NCBI GenBank assembly: GCA_934097085.1
Contig: CAKONK010000004.1
Location: 57,397 to 121,396 of the forward strand
Length of the DNA stretch: 64,000 bases
Direction of reading: 5' to 3'
Origin: an uncultured Bacilli bacterium
Lineage (GTDB): Bacteria > Bacillota_I > Bacilli_A > RF39 > UBA660
The position numbers and the translations under genes were made by a program. Below, piece after piece: positions 9,205-18,253 of this stretch. Numbering within the stretch: position 1 is the first letter of the stretch; each line of letters opens with the position of its first letter. The notes below the pieces were generated by a model. The model worked only from the letters and a program-made list of their open reading frames with translations. It did no database searches and was not told the DNA's origin.

Positions 9205-10123
9205 ATTTTCTATAATCATTCCAATTTATAATGTTGAAAATTATTTAGAAAAATGTCTTGACAGTGTAGTTAGTCAAACCTATAAAAATTATGAATGTAT
9301 TTTAGTTGTGGATAAGTCATCGGATAAAAGTGAAGAAATAGCGGATAAATATATAAAAAAATATAATTGGAAAAAAGTGTATGAAGAAAATACAGGACTT
9401 GCTAAAGCTAGAAATTTAGGCGTTGATAAGTCTAATGGAGATTATATTATATTTCTTGATGGAGATGATTATTTTGACAAAGATTTATTGGAAAAACTTA
9501 ATAGTATAATTAAAAATGAAGATCTAATAAGATATCAAGCAAGAGATATAATTAATGATACCTATGTTGATTACCCTGAAAAAAACTATGACTTAATGTC
9601 TGGTAATGATGCTTTTGAAAAAATTATTAATTTTCATTATGTTGAAAATGCGTGGCTTTATGCTTATAATTCTAAATTTTATAAAAAGAATCATTTTAAA
9701 TTTATGGAAAATTGCATAGCCGAAGATTACGGCTTAATACCTATAGTTATTTCTAAATCAAAATCCATAAAAGTAATTTCCTATATTGGTTATAATTATG
9801 TTCAAAGGCAAAATAGTTTAATGAATAATAATAATTATTTAAAAAAAATCAAAAAGATGGATGATATGTTAAAACAATATAATTTTGAAATAAAAAATAT
9901 TAGTGAAGATAGTAATCTATTGTTTAAAGCCTTTTTAAATAACTCTTTAATTTATTATTCTACTACTTTGAAATATAAAGATTTTAAAAAATATAAAAAA
10001 ATTCTTAAAGAAAAAGATTGTTTTAGTCATTTAAAAGGAAAGTCATTAAAACATAAAATAAGAAATTTTATGATAAAAAGCAATGCATATTTTTATTATA
10101 ATTATATAATGAGGTTAAAATGA
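9191..10123 (+). CDS. Glycosyltransferase family 2 protein
   Basis: A GT2 enzyme of 310 residues beginning KFSIIIPIYNVENYLEKCLD with the nucleotide-binding strand, then TGLAKARNLG and FLDGDDYF carrying the DxD-type motif. The start at 9191 places the first beta strand where the family has it. An in-frame ATG at 9167 would add eight residues; neither has a strong ribosome-binding site. Both overlap the end of the GT8-GT2 gene. The stop overlaps the next ATG (ATGA). Confidence 0.82.
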   Translation: MKTCKFSIIIPIYNVENYLEKCLDSVVSQTYKNYECILVVDKSSDKSEEIADKYIKKYNWKKVYEENTGLAKARNLGVDKSNGDYIIFLDGDDYFDKDLLEKLNSIIKNEDLIRYQARDIINDTYVDYPEKNYDLMSGNDAFEKIINFHYVENAWLYAYNSKFYKKNHFKFMENCIAEDYGLIPIVISKSKSIKVISYIGYNYVQRQNSLMNNNNYLKKIKKMDDMLKQYNFEIKNISEDSNLLFKAFLNNSLIYYSTTLKYKDFKKYKKILKEKDCFSHLKGKSLKHKIRNFMIKSNAYFYYNYIMRLK

Positions 10124-11070
10124 GTAAAGTAAGTTTAATAGTTCCAGTTTATAATACATCAAAATATTTGGAAAAGTGTATTAACTCTTTAATAAATCAA
10201 ACTTTAAGTGATATTGAAATTATTATTATCAATGATGGTTCTACGGATAATTCAGAAAAAATCATAAAAAAGTTTAACGATAAAAGAATTAAATATATTG
10301 CAAAACAAAATGAAGGAATAGGTAAAACAAGAAATTTAGGTATAGAAAAAGCCACTGGAGAATATTTAGCATTTGTTGATTCAGATGATTATTTATCTAT
10401 AGATTTTTGTGAAAAAATGTATAAAAAAGCAACTTCAGATAATTGTGATATTGTAATTTGTAACTTTTTTGAGGTAAGACATAATCTAATTGGAATTAAG
10501 TTTAATGATTTTAAAGATACCAATTTAAAAAAATATCCTGAATTAATAAATAATATTAATTTAGGGCCGTGTAATAAAATTTATAAAAAAGAGTTATTTG
10601 ATAATAAAGATAATAGATTTGTTGAAAACTTAAAATATGAGGATGCCCCTTTTGTTGTTAAAATGCTAATTAGCGCTAAAAAAATAGGTAAGATAGATGA
10701 TTATTTAACTTATTATGTAATTCATGAAAATAGCGAAACAACAATTAGAGATAAAAGAATATTTGATATAATTCCTATTACTGATATTCTTATTAAAGAT
10801 TTGAAAAGAATTAATCATCCAAATGATTCTTTAGTAAGTGTTGCAGTTATGATACTTACGGATTATACAATTCAACAAAGATATGTGAAAAATATTAAAG
10901 ATAGGCATAAATTTATAAATGAGGCATTTAATTATTTGCATAACCTAGATACTCATTGGAAGAAGTGTTCATATTTAAATAAATTTAGTGGTATAAAAAA
11001 AATAATAAAAACAAATAAATTATTAACAATGCTATATTGTGATTTATATTTTTTAGTTTTTAAAAAGTAG
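10120..11070 (+). CDS. Glycosyltransferase family 2 protein
   Basis: 316 residues; KVSLIVPVYNTSKYLEKCI, IIINDGSTDNS, GKTRNLGIEKATGEY and FVDSDDYL are classic GT2 motifs. It overlaps the preceding GT2 gene by four bases (ATGA) and ends in a terminator, so 7381-11070 is a three-gene glycosyltransferase operon. It probably transfers one sugar of the surface glycan on the cytoplasmic side of the membrane. Confidence 0.85.
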   Translation: MSKVSLIVPVYNTSKYLEKCINSLINQTLSDIEIIIINDGSTDNSEKIIKKFNDKRIKYIAKQNEGIGKTRNLGIEKATGEYLAFVDSDDYLSIDFCEKMYKKATSDNCDIVICNFFEVRHNLIGIKFNDFKDTNLKKYPELINNINLGPCNKIYKKELFDNKDNRFVENLKYEDAPFVVKMLISAKKIGKIDDYLTYYVIHENSETTIRDKRIFDIIPITDILIKDLKRINHPNDSLVSVAVMILTDYTIQQRYVKNIKDRHKFINEAFNYLHNLDTHWKKCSYLNKFSGIKKIIKTNKLLTMLYCDLYFLVFKK

Positions 11071-11094
11071 AATTATATTGATTCTATTTTTTTT
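11068..11094 (+). terminator. Terminator after the GT2 pair
   Basis: TAGAAT (11068-11073, including the stop codon) pairs with ATTCTA (11081-11086) and is followed by eight T. Confidence 0.65.
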
Positions 11095-11139
11095 AATGTA
11101 AATTTTTGGTACAATATATTTAGCAAAGGAATTATGATT

Positions 11140-14100
11140 ATGAATAACAAGAAAAAATTATACTTATTTTTATTACTTTTACCAATAATAGATGTATTAA
11201 CATCTATTACTGAAAAATTGAATTTAAATATACCTAGTTTAGGAATAATTATTAAATCAGTTTTTTTAGGAATAATGATTTTATATTTGATTATTTCAAG
11301 TACATCAAAATATAAAAAAATGAGTCTTTATTATCTAATGGCAATATTTTTGTATATGGTATTATTTTTTATAACTAAAATAAATTATTTAAATTTATCT
11401 TTATTTGTCATTGAACTTAAATATATGATTAAAATCTTATTTTATCCAATAAGTTTAATAACAATGATTTGTTATTTTGATGATAAAAAATTATCTAAAG
11501 AAGAATTATCTAGCGTACTATTAAAAAGTTTTTTAATATATTTATTATTTATTATAATTCCTTTTTTAACTAAAACAGGATTTAATTCTTATTTAGATGG
11601 TTCATATGGATCAAGTGGTTGGTTTTATGCCGCTAATGAAATGGCTATTATATTAATTACTTTATTTCCATTTAGTTATATGTTATTAAAGAAAAGTATT
11701 GTATTTGTTATAATTCCAATTATTAGTGCACTTTTAATTTCTACTTTAGGTACAAAGGTGTCAATGATCGGTCTTTATGTTATTTCTCTTATGATTTTTA
11801 TTTTTTCGTTATTTTATAGAAAAGATAATAAGGTTGATAAGAAATTAATTATATCTTGCTTTTTAATTTTAATTAGTGTTGCTATAGTTTTTAATAACTC
11901 TAAAATACTTAAAAATTTAGATAATTCCATAAAGGTACAAGAAAAACAAAATGAGATTGATAGGGAGTTACTACAAATTCCTGATGGTGACAAAACTAAG
12001 GATTCTTTTGTATATATTTTAATGAACAAATATGGTAAAGCAATATTAAGTGATAGGGATATATATTTTAATTACACCTATAAGATTTATAATGATAATT
12101 TTGACATTAATACACTTCTTTTTGGTATAGGATATTCAAATAATAAAAAAATTAATAATATTGCAATTACTAAACTTATTGAAATAGATTTTTTTGATAT
12201 ATTATTTCATTCTGGATTAATTATGAGTTTAATTGTATTTTTGCCATTTTTATATTTTATTGTGAAGTTATTTAAATCTAAAAAATTCAATATTAATATA
12301 GTATTTTATACATTAATGATAGCACTTATATTTAGTATATCTTGTTTAAGTGGTCATACTTTTGGAGCTCCAGCAGTATCTATTTATTTATCACTTTATA
12401 TGATATTTGCCTTTGGAGAAATAGGTTTGATATCACTTAAAAAAACAAAATTATCTAATAAAGTTACTATTTACGCACTTCATTTGGGTTATGGTGGAGT
12501 AGAAAAAAATATATGTGAAAAGGCTAATATATTATCAAATATTTATGATGTAGAAATAATATCTTTATATAAACTTTATGATAAACCAGCATTTATAGTA
12601 AATCCAAAAGTTAAAATTAAGTATTTAACTAATGTAAAACCAAATAGAAATGAATTTAAAAATGCTGTAAAAAGCAAAAATATTAAATCTATTTTAAAAG
12701 AGGGATTTTATGCAGTTAAAGTATTATATTTAAAAAATAGTTTGATAACTAAATCAATGATAGAGTGTAATAGTAAAATCATTATTTCTACAAGAGCCTA
12801 TTTTAGTTTAAAATTAATAAAAAATAATGAGTATAATAATATTAAAATAGCTGAGGAACATATTTATCATAATAATAACTCAAAATATATAAAGAAACTT
12901 GGGCTTATTCTTAAATATGTCGACTATTTAATGCCAAGTAGTGATTATTTAACAGATTATTATAAATCAATTTATAGTAAATATGATTATAAAATAAAGA
13001 CTAATAAAATGCCAATAGAGAGAGCAAATAAATTATGTGATTTAAAAAAGAAAAATATTATTTCTGTTGGTAGACTTTCTAAAGAAAAAGGTTTTGCTGA
13101 TTTAATTGAAATATTTAGTAATATTGAAAGTGAAGATTGGACTCTTACAATAGTTGGTGATGGAGATGAAAAAGAAAAACTTGAGGCATTAATTAAAGAT
13201 AATAATTTAGAGGGTAAAGTTATTCTTACAGGCTTTTTAAATAAAGAAGAATTATATAAATTATATGAAAATTCATCTTTATATGTAATGACCTCTTTCG
13301 AAGAATCTTTTGGACTTGTTTTAGTCGAGGCATCATCATTTGGACTTCCATTGATTGCATTTGATAGTGCTATTGGAGCAAAAGAAATTATCCAAGAAAA
13401 TGGTATATTAGTTTCAAATAGAGATAAATCTGTAATGATTAAAAAAATAAAAAAACTTATGGATGATATAAGTGAAAGAAAATTATACCAAAAAAAATCA
13501 TTAGAAATTTATAAATCATATGATTATACTACTTTAAAAGAAAATAGCATTTATTTTTATCAAGATATAACAAATAATAATATTTATTCAACACTTTATA
13601 AGAAAAACAAAAAATCTTTGTATGAATTAATTGAAAATAATTTAAGAATCTCTAAAAAAACATTTATAGTAACTGCAAATCCAGAAACATATATGTTATC
13701 TAAAAAAGATGAAGAAATGAAAAGTATTATTTATAATAAAGAAAATTTGATAGTACCTGATGGAATAAGCATAGTTAAGACTGCAAGTTATTTTGGAATT
13801 GATTTAAAAGAAAGAATTACTGGCGTTGATTTATGTTCTTATTTATTAAAACTTGCTGATGAAAATAAATATTCATTATATTTATTTGGAAGTACTAGTG
13901 ATGTAATTGAAAAATTAGTAAATGTTATAAAAGGAAAATATTCAAACATAAATATTTTGGGCTATTCAAATGGATATGAAAAAGATAAAGATGCTATTAT
14001 GAAAAAAATAGTTAAATTAAATCCAGATATTTGTTTAGTGGCTTTAGGAATCCCTTATCAAGAAAAGCTTATTAACAAATATTTAGATATTGCTAAAAAA

Positions 14101-14280
14101 GGTATTTATATTGGTGTCGGAGGATCTTTTGATGTACTAAGTGGGACTAAAAAAAGAGCACCTAAAATATTTATAAAATTAAATCTTGAATGGTTATATA
14201 GATTAATATGTGAACCTAAAAGATTAAAAAGATTTATAAATTCTAATGTTAAATTTATTTTTGAAGTTAGGAAAAAATAA
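11140..14280 (+). CDS. Triple fusion: O-antigen ligase/polymerase-like membrane domain, GT4 glycosyltransferase and TagA/WecG (GT26) domain
   Basis: A 1046-residue protein with three parts. Residues about 1-430 form a polytopic membrane domain of the O-antigen ligase/Wzy type, with a large external loop around 265-325. Residues about 437-815 form a GT4 fold, opening with YALHLGYGGVEKN, then SVGRLSKEKG and SFEESFGLVLVEA with the E-x7-E element. Residues about 830-1046 are a WecG/TagA/CpsF domain (VTANPETYMLSKKD, PDGISIVKTA, GVDLCSYLL, GVGGSFDVLSG). TagA adds ManNAc to lipid-linked GlcNAc, and UDP-ManNAc would come from the epimerase 3 nt downstream. ATG at 11140 has AAAGGA 9 nt before it; ATG at 11134 is the alternative. 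Confidence 0.85.
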   Translation: MNNKKKLYLFLLLLPIIDVLTSITEKLNLNIPSLGIIIKSVFLGIMILYLIISSTSKYKKMSLYYLMAIFLYMVLFFITKINYLNLSLFVIELKYMIKILFYPISLITMICYFDDKKLSKEELSSVLLKSFLIYLLFIIIPFLTKTGFNSYLDGSYGSSGWFYAANEMAIILITLFPFSYMLLKKSIVFVIIPIISALLISTLGTKVSMIGLYVISLMIFIFSLFYRKDNKVDKKLIISCFLILISVAIVFNNSKILKNLDNSIKVQEKQNEIDRELLQIPDGDKTKDSFVYILMNKYGKAILSDRDIYFNYTYKIYNDNFDINTLLFGIGYSNNKKINNIAITKLIEIDFFDILFHSGLIMSLIVFLPFLYFIVKLFKSKKFNINIVFYTLMIALIFSISCLSGHTFGAPAVSIYLSLYMIFAFGEIGLISLKKTKLSNKVTIYALHLGYGGVEKNICEKANILSNIYDVEIISLYKLYDKPAFIVNPKVKIKYLTNVKPNRNEFKNAVKSKNIKSILKEGFYAVKVLYLKNSLITKSMIECNSKIIISTRAYFSLKLIKNNEYNNIKIAEEHIYHNNNSKYIKKLGLILKYVDYLMPSSDYLTDYYKSIYSKYDYKIKTNKMPIERANKLCDLKKKNIISVGRLSKEKGFADLIEIFSNIESEDWTLTIVGDGDEKEKLEALIKDNNLEGKVILTGFLNKEELYKLYENSSLYVMTSFEESFGLVLVEASSFGLPLIAFDSAIGAKEIIQENGILVSNRDKSVMIKKIKKLMDDISERKLYQKKSLEIYKSYDYTTLKENSIYFYQDITNNNIYSTLYKKNKKSLYELIENNLRISKKTFIVTANPETYMLSKKDEEMKSIIYNKENLIVPDGISIVKTASYFGIDLKERITGVDLCSYLLKLADENKYSLYLFGSTSDVIEKLVNVIKGKYSNINILGYSNGYEKDKDAIMKKIVKLNPDICLVALGIPYQEKLINKYLDIAKKGIYIGVGGSFDVLSGTKKRAPKIFIKLNLEWLYRLICEPKRLKRFINSNVKFIFEVRKK

Positions 14281-14283
14281 TTT

Positions 14284-15396
14284 ATGAAACAAATTAAAGT
14301 AATAAGTATATTTGGAACAAGACCGGAGGCTATTAAGATGGCTCCTCTTGTTAAAGAATTAGAAAAAAGAAAAGAAATTGAAAGCATTGTTGTAGTAACA
14401 GCACAACATAGGCAAATGCTTGATAGTGTTTTAGAAACATTTAATATTAAACCTGATTATGATTTAAATATTATGAAACAAGGCCAAACTTTAGGAAATA
14501 TTACCACTAGAGCATTAACAGGACTTGAGGAAGTTATTAAAAAAGAAAAACCGGATATTGTGCTTGTTCATGGTGATACAACAACAACTTTTGCAGGTGC
14601 TTTAGCGGCATTTTATAATGGCACTTCAATAGGACATGTTGAAGCAGGACTTAGAACTTATGATAAATATTCTCCATATCCTGAAGAAATGAATAGACAA
14701 ATGGTAGACTGTATGACAGATATGTATTTTGCACCAACTTTAATGAGTAAAAAAAACCTTTTAAAAGAGGGTAAAGATGAAAGTAAAATATATGTTACAG
14801 GAAATACTGCAATTGATGCAATGGCTACAACAGTGGATGAAAATTATACTCATCCAGAACTTGAATGGATTAAACCTAATGAAAAAATGATTCTACTTAC
14901 AGCTCATCGTAGAGAAAATTTAGGAAAGCCTATGAGAAATATTTTTAATGCTGTAAAAAAAATAACCGATGAATTTAATGATGTAAAAGTAATATATCCA
15001 ATACATTTAAATCCAAAGGTGCGAGAAATAGCAAATGAAGTATTTAAAGGTGATGATAAAGTTCATTTGATTGAACCTCTTGAGGTATTTGATTTTCATA
15101 ATTTTCAAAATAAATGTTATATAATTTTAACAGATAGTGGTGGTATTCAAGAAGAGGCTCCATCACTTGGAAAACCAGTTTTAGTTTTAAGGGATACAAC
15201 AGAGCGTCCCGAAGGAATTAAAGCAGGTACTTTAAAACTTGTTGGAACAGATGAAGAAACAATATATAATGAAACTAAAAAATTATTAACAGATAAAAAG
15301 GAATATGAAAAAATGAGTAAAGCATCAAATCCTTATGGAGATGGACATGCATCAGAAAAAATAGTTGATGCAATTATAGAAAAGTTTAAAAATTAG
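14284..15396 (+). CDS. mnaA: UDP-N-acetylglucosamine 2-epimerase (non-hydrolysing)
   Basis: 370 residues with the full family pattern: FGTRPEAIKMAPLV, VTAQHRQMLD, HGDTTTTFAGALAAFY, HVEAGLRT, TAHRRENLG and TDSGGIQEEAPSLGKPVLVLR. The enzyme interconverts UDP-GlcNAc and UDP-ManNAc in the cytoplasm. The TagA domain encoded 3 nt upstream needs UDP-ManNAc, so the two genes form a functional pair. A weak hairpin followed by T-runs (about 15391-15419) may end the transcript. Confidence 0.95.
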   Translation: MKQIKVISIFGTRPEAIKMAPLVKELEKRKEIESIVVVTAQHRQMLDSVLETFNIKPDYDLNIMKQGQTLGNITTRALTGLEEVIKKEKPDIVLVHGDTTTTFAGALAAFYNGTSIGHVEAGLRTYDKYSPYPEEMNRQMVDCMTDMYFAPTLMSKKNLLKEGKDESKIYVTGNTAIDAMATTVDENYTHPELEWIKPNEKMILLTAHRRENLGKPMRNIFNAVKKITDEFNDVKVIYPIHLNPKVREIANEVFKGDDKVHLIEPLEVFDFHNFQNKCYIILTDSGGIQEEAPSLGKPVLVLRDTTERPEGIKAGTLKLVGTDEETIYNETKKLLTDKKEYEKMSKASNPYGDGHASEKIVDAIIEKFKN

Positions 15397-15532
15397 TATC
15401 AAATTATGGGTACTTTTTTAATAATTAAAATCCAATTTTGTGGTGGAAAAAAGGACAACGAACATTATAGTAGTGCAAAATAAAATGTGCTTTACAAAAA
15501 GAATTCTATCCATTTATTTTTTAATAATAAAT

Positions 15533-15541
15533 TGGTATAAT
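15533..15541 (+). promoter_or_regulatory. Extended -10 promoter of the polysaccharide deacetylase gene
   Basis: TGG directly precedes TATAAT (15536-15541), giving an extended -10 element 19 nt before the start codon. No convincing -35 is seen. Confidence 0.5.
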
Positions 15542-15560
15542 AGAAATATATGGAGAATAG

Positions 15561-16862
15561 ATGAAAAATAGAAAAATTGTGATACCACTTTTTATAATAT
15601 TATTAATTTCATTTGTAGCAATGATATTCTTTTATGTTTATAAAAAACATAATGATAAAATTAAACTACAGGAAGAACAAAAGTTAAATGAAAAATTAAT
15701 TAAAGAAAAAGTCGCATTAATAAATGAAAAATATAGAATATTTGTTGATGGAGAAAAGATTCAAAGTGATGATGAAATAGCAACTTTTTTTAATTCATAT
15801 TTAGATACACATACAAAAATTAATGATATAAAAATAAAAGATATAACTTTTAATGATATTAATAATCCAGAAAAAGCTTTAAAAAGTTTGAATGATGAAA
15901 AAATAAATATTAATAATATCTCTTATCAAAAATTTAAAAAATTTAATAATTTAACTGAAGAAGAAAATAATGAACTTGAAAAAATATATAAAGATAGCAA
16001 TATAGAAAGTTTAATAAATGATGATAATCTTTTAAAAGAAACCTTGACTTCTAAAATAGATAAAAATATTGAGTTTATAACTTTTTTAAATAATAACTCA
16101 AATAAGTATTATGTAAATGGTTTTGATATTATTTATAAAGATGAAAATTTTGCAAATGAATTTAAAAAATATAGTACAAAGTATAATTTATTAAATGAAA
16201 AAAATATTGGAAAAAGAATACCAATACTTATGTATCATGCTGTTGATGAGAAAACTTGGGGTAGTGCTGATTTATTTGTTAAAACATCTGAATTTGAAAA
16301 ACAAATGAAATATTTACATGACAATGGTTATACAACTTTATTTTTAAGTGAAATTGAAACAGCTAAAAATTATGATAAACCAATTATTATTACATTTGAT
16401 GATGGCTATGATAATGTATATAATAATGCATTTCCAATTATGAAAAAATATAATATAAAAAGTGATTTATATTTAATTACAAGATTTAATCCAAGACCTT
16501 TATATGTTGATACAAATATGATAAAAGAAATGGATGCTTCAGGAATTGTAGAAATGGGTTCCCATACTTTAGTACATGTCAATCTTGCTCAAAATACATA
16601 TGAGGTTCAAGAAAATGAACTTAGAGAAAGCCAAAAAGACTTAGAAACATTATTAGAAAAGAAAATTAATACAATTGCATATCCTTATGGCGGTTATAAT
16701 GCAAATACAATTAAAATAACTAAAGAATATTATGACTATGCGGTTACTGTAGAAGGTGGTTTTAATTACTCCAATAAATTAGATAGACTAAGACTTAAAA
16801 GATTTAAAATACCAAGAAGTATGGATATTAATACTTTTATAAATGTTATCGAGGGAAAGTAG
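15561..16862 (+). CDS. Membrane-anchored polysaccharide deacetylase (NodB domain)
   Basis: 433 residues: an N-terminal membrane anchor (about 6-27), a charged helical linker of about 180 residues, and a C-terminal NodB domain. The domain shows YHAVDE, ITFDDGYDN (motif 1 with the catalytic and metal-binding aspartates), GSHTLVHVNL (motif 2 histidines) and AYPYGGYN. It would act outside the cell, removing N-acetyl groups from peptidoglycan or from the surface glycan made by the neighbouring locus. It is monocistronic with its own promoter. Confidence 0.88.
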   Translation: MKNRKIVIPLFIILLISFVAMIFFYVYKKHNDKIKLQEEQKLNEKLIKEKVALINEKYRIFVDGEKIQSDDEIATFFNSYLDTHTKINDIKIKDITFNDINNPEKALKSLNDEKININNISYQKFKKFNNLTEEENNELEKIYKDSNIESLINDDNLLKETLTSKIDKNIEFITFLNNNSNKYYVNGFDIIYKDENFANEFKKYSTKYNLLNEKNIGKRIPILMYHAVDEKTWGSADLFVKTSEFEKQMKYLHDNGYTTLFLSEIETAKNYDKPIIITFDDGYDNVYNNAFPIMKKYNIKSDLYLITRFNPRPLYVDTNMIKEMDASGIVEMGSHTLVHVNLAQNTYEVQENELRESQKDLETLLEKKINTIAYPYGGYNANTIKITKEYYDYAVTVEGGFNYSNKLDRLRLKRFKIPRSMDINTFINVIEGK

Positions 16863-16871
16863 ATATGTATA

Positions 16872-16897
16872 TTTTCAGTTCAAAAATGCACTGAAAA
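16872..16897. repeat. 8-bp inverted repeat overlapping an 11-bp direct repeat
   Basis: TTTTCAGT (16872-16879) is inverted at ACTGAAAA (16890-16897). The right arm is part of AATGCACTGAA, which recurs about 19 bp further on, before galE. There is no T-run, so this looks more like a protein-binding or structured site than a terminator. Confidence 0.4.
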
Positions 16898-16976
16898 GTA
16901 ATAAATGCACTGAAGTATAATGAATAATTAAAAACTAATAAATTTGTGAGATACTTAATGTAGTAGGAGGAATAAA

Positions 16977-17981
16977 ATGAAAACAATATTAGTAACCGGA
17001 GGAGCAGGTTATATTGGCTCTCATACGGTAGTGGATTTACTTGAAAATAACTATAATGTAGTTATAATAGATAATTTTTCTAATTCAAAACCAAAAGTAT
17101 TAGAAAATATTAAAAAGATTACTAACAAAGATTTTAAATTCTACGAAGGAGATGTTCAAGATAAAAAGCTTCTTGAAAAAATATTTAATGAAAATAAAAT
17201 AGAGGGGGTTATTCATTTTGCAGCATTAAAAGCAGTAGGTGAATCTGTTGAAAAACCACTTGAATATTATCATAATAACTTATTTTCCACAATTACACTT
17301 CTTGAGGTAATGAAAAAATATAATTCTAAAAACTTTATTTTTTCATCAAGTGCGACAGTTTATGGTGTACCAAAATCATTACCTTTAAAAGAGGATGCTC
17401 CACTTTCAGTATCAAATCCATATGGTGCAACAAAACTTATGATTGAGGATATTTTAAAAGATTTATATGCATCAGATAATTCTTGGAATATAGTAATTTT
17501 AAGATATTTTAATCCAGTAGGATGTCATAGTTCACATTTAATTGGAGAAGATCCAAATGGTATTCCAAATAATTTAATGCCATATATCGTTAAAGTTGCT
17601 ACAGGAAAACTAGAACAATTAAGTATTTTTGGAAATGATTATGATACAGTAGATGGAACTGGAGTAAGAGATTATATTCATGTAGTAGATTTAGCAAATG
17701 GACATGTAAAAGCATTAGATAGATTATTTAATGGATATGGTTTAACAATTTGTAATTTAGGAACTGGTAAAGGAGTAAGCGTTCTTGAAATGGTTAAAAC
17801 ATTTGAAAAAGTTAATAATGTAAAAGTAAATTATAAAATCACTGCAAGAAGAAAAGGTGATGTTGCATCATGTTATGCATCTTGTGACTATGCCAAAGAG
17901 ATTTTAAATTGGAGTGCAAAAAAAGATTTAACTGACATGTGTCGTGATTCATACCTTTTCGAGGCAAATAATCAAGATTAA
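16977..17981 (+). CDS. galE: UDP-glucose 4-epimerase
   Basis: 334 residues, the normal GalE length. VTGGAGYIGSHTVVDLL is the NAD-binding motif, FSSSATVYG holds the catalytic serine/threonine region, and NPYGATKLMIE the Y-x3-K pair. RYFNPVGCH and the C-terminal GTGKGVSVLEMV segment are GalE-specific. It interconverts UDP-glucose and UDP-galactose, feeding surface glycan or galactose use. GGAGG precedes the ATG. Confidence 0.93.
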   Translation: MKTILVTGGAGYIGSHTVVDLLENNYNVVIIDNFSNSKPKVLENIKKITNKDFKFYEGDVQDKKLLEKIFNENKIEGVIHFAALKAVGESVEKPLEYYHNNLFSTITLLEVMKKYNSKNFIFSSSATVYGVPKSLPLKEDAPLSVSNPYGATKLMIEDILKDLYASDNSWNIVILRYFNPVGCHSSHLIGEDPNGIPNNLMPYIVKVATGKLEQLSIFGNDYDTVDGTGVRDYIHVVDLANGHVKALDRLFNGYGLTICNLGTGKGVSVLEMVKTFEKVNNVKVNYKITARRKGDVASCYASCDYAKEILNWSAKKDLTDMCRDSYLFEANNQD

Positions 17982-17994
17982 AACTTTTTACTCT

Positions 17995-18022
17995 TGTAAA
18001 ACGTAAAATTAAATGCTAAAAT
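17995..18022 (+). promoter_or_regulatory. Promoter of the serS T-box transcript
   Basis: TTGTAA (17995-18000), a 16-bp spacer and TAAAAT (18017-18022) preceded by an extended-element TGC. Transcription would start just before the T-box stem I. Confidence 0.6.
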
Positions 18023-18034
18023 AAATTTGTAAAT

Positions 18035-18236
18035 CAGTGATGAAAGATTAGTAGTAAGCAATTTATTTTAAAGAGAGTTGGCATTAGGTGCAAGCCAATA
18101 AATAAAGACTTATGAATCTACTTTCTAGAAAGTCTAATAAACTTCGGGTAATTTCCGTTAAAGAATAATTAAGTTATATAAAGGATGGCACCGCAGCATT
18201 GCTCCTTAAAAAGAGTTTATGTGTGTGCTTTTTTTA
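18035..18236 (+). promoter_or_regulatory. T-box riboswitch (serine) upstream of serS
   Basis: The leader has the T-box order of elements: a stem I beginning near GAAAGATTAGTAG, an AGAGAGTTGG-like segment (18072-18081), the GAATCTA specifier region (18114-18120), a stem III hairpin near 18121-18134, and the conserved tRNA-acceptor-binding bulge AAGGATGGCACCGCA (18181-18195). A T-run follows at 18228-18235. TCT at 18117-18119 is the likely specifier, a serine codon followed by the usual A. Uncharged tRNA-Ser would stabilise the antiterminator and allow serS transcription. Confidence 0.9.
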
Positions 18237-18253
18237 ATGAAAGGATGGTAAAA

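Noticed and set aside
14106..14387. Open frame on the - strand across the TagA domain and epimerase start
   Set aside because: Both + strand genes are strongly conserved here; the antisense frame has no ribosome-binding site or recognisable product.
135..17981. Complete O-antigen-type Wzx/Wzy system
   Set aside because: No flippase (Wzx) is seen; the Wzm/Wzt-like pair points to ABC-dependent export, and the ligase-like domain is part of a fusion.
18185..18253. Longer serS start
   Set aside because: The extra 23 codons lie in the T-box antiterminator/terminator and do not resemble a SerRS N-terminus.
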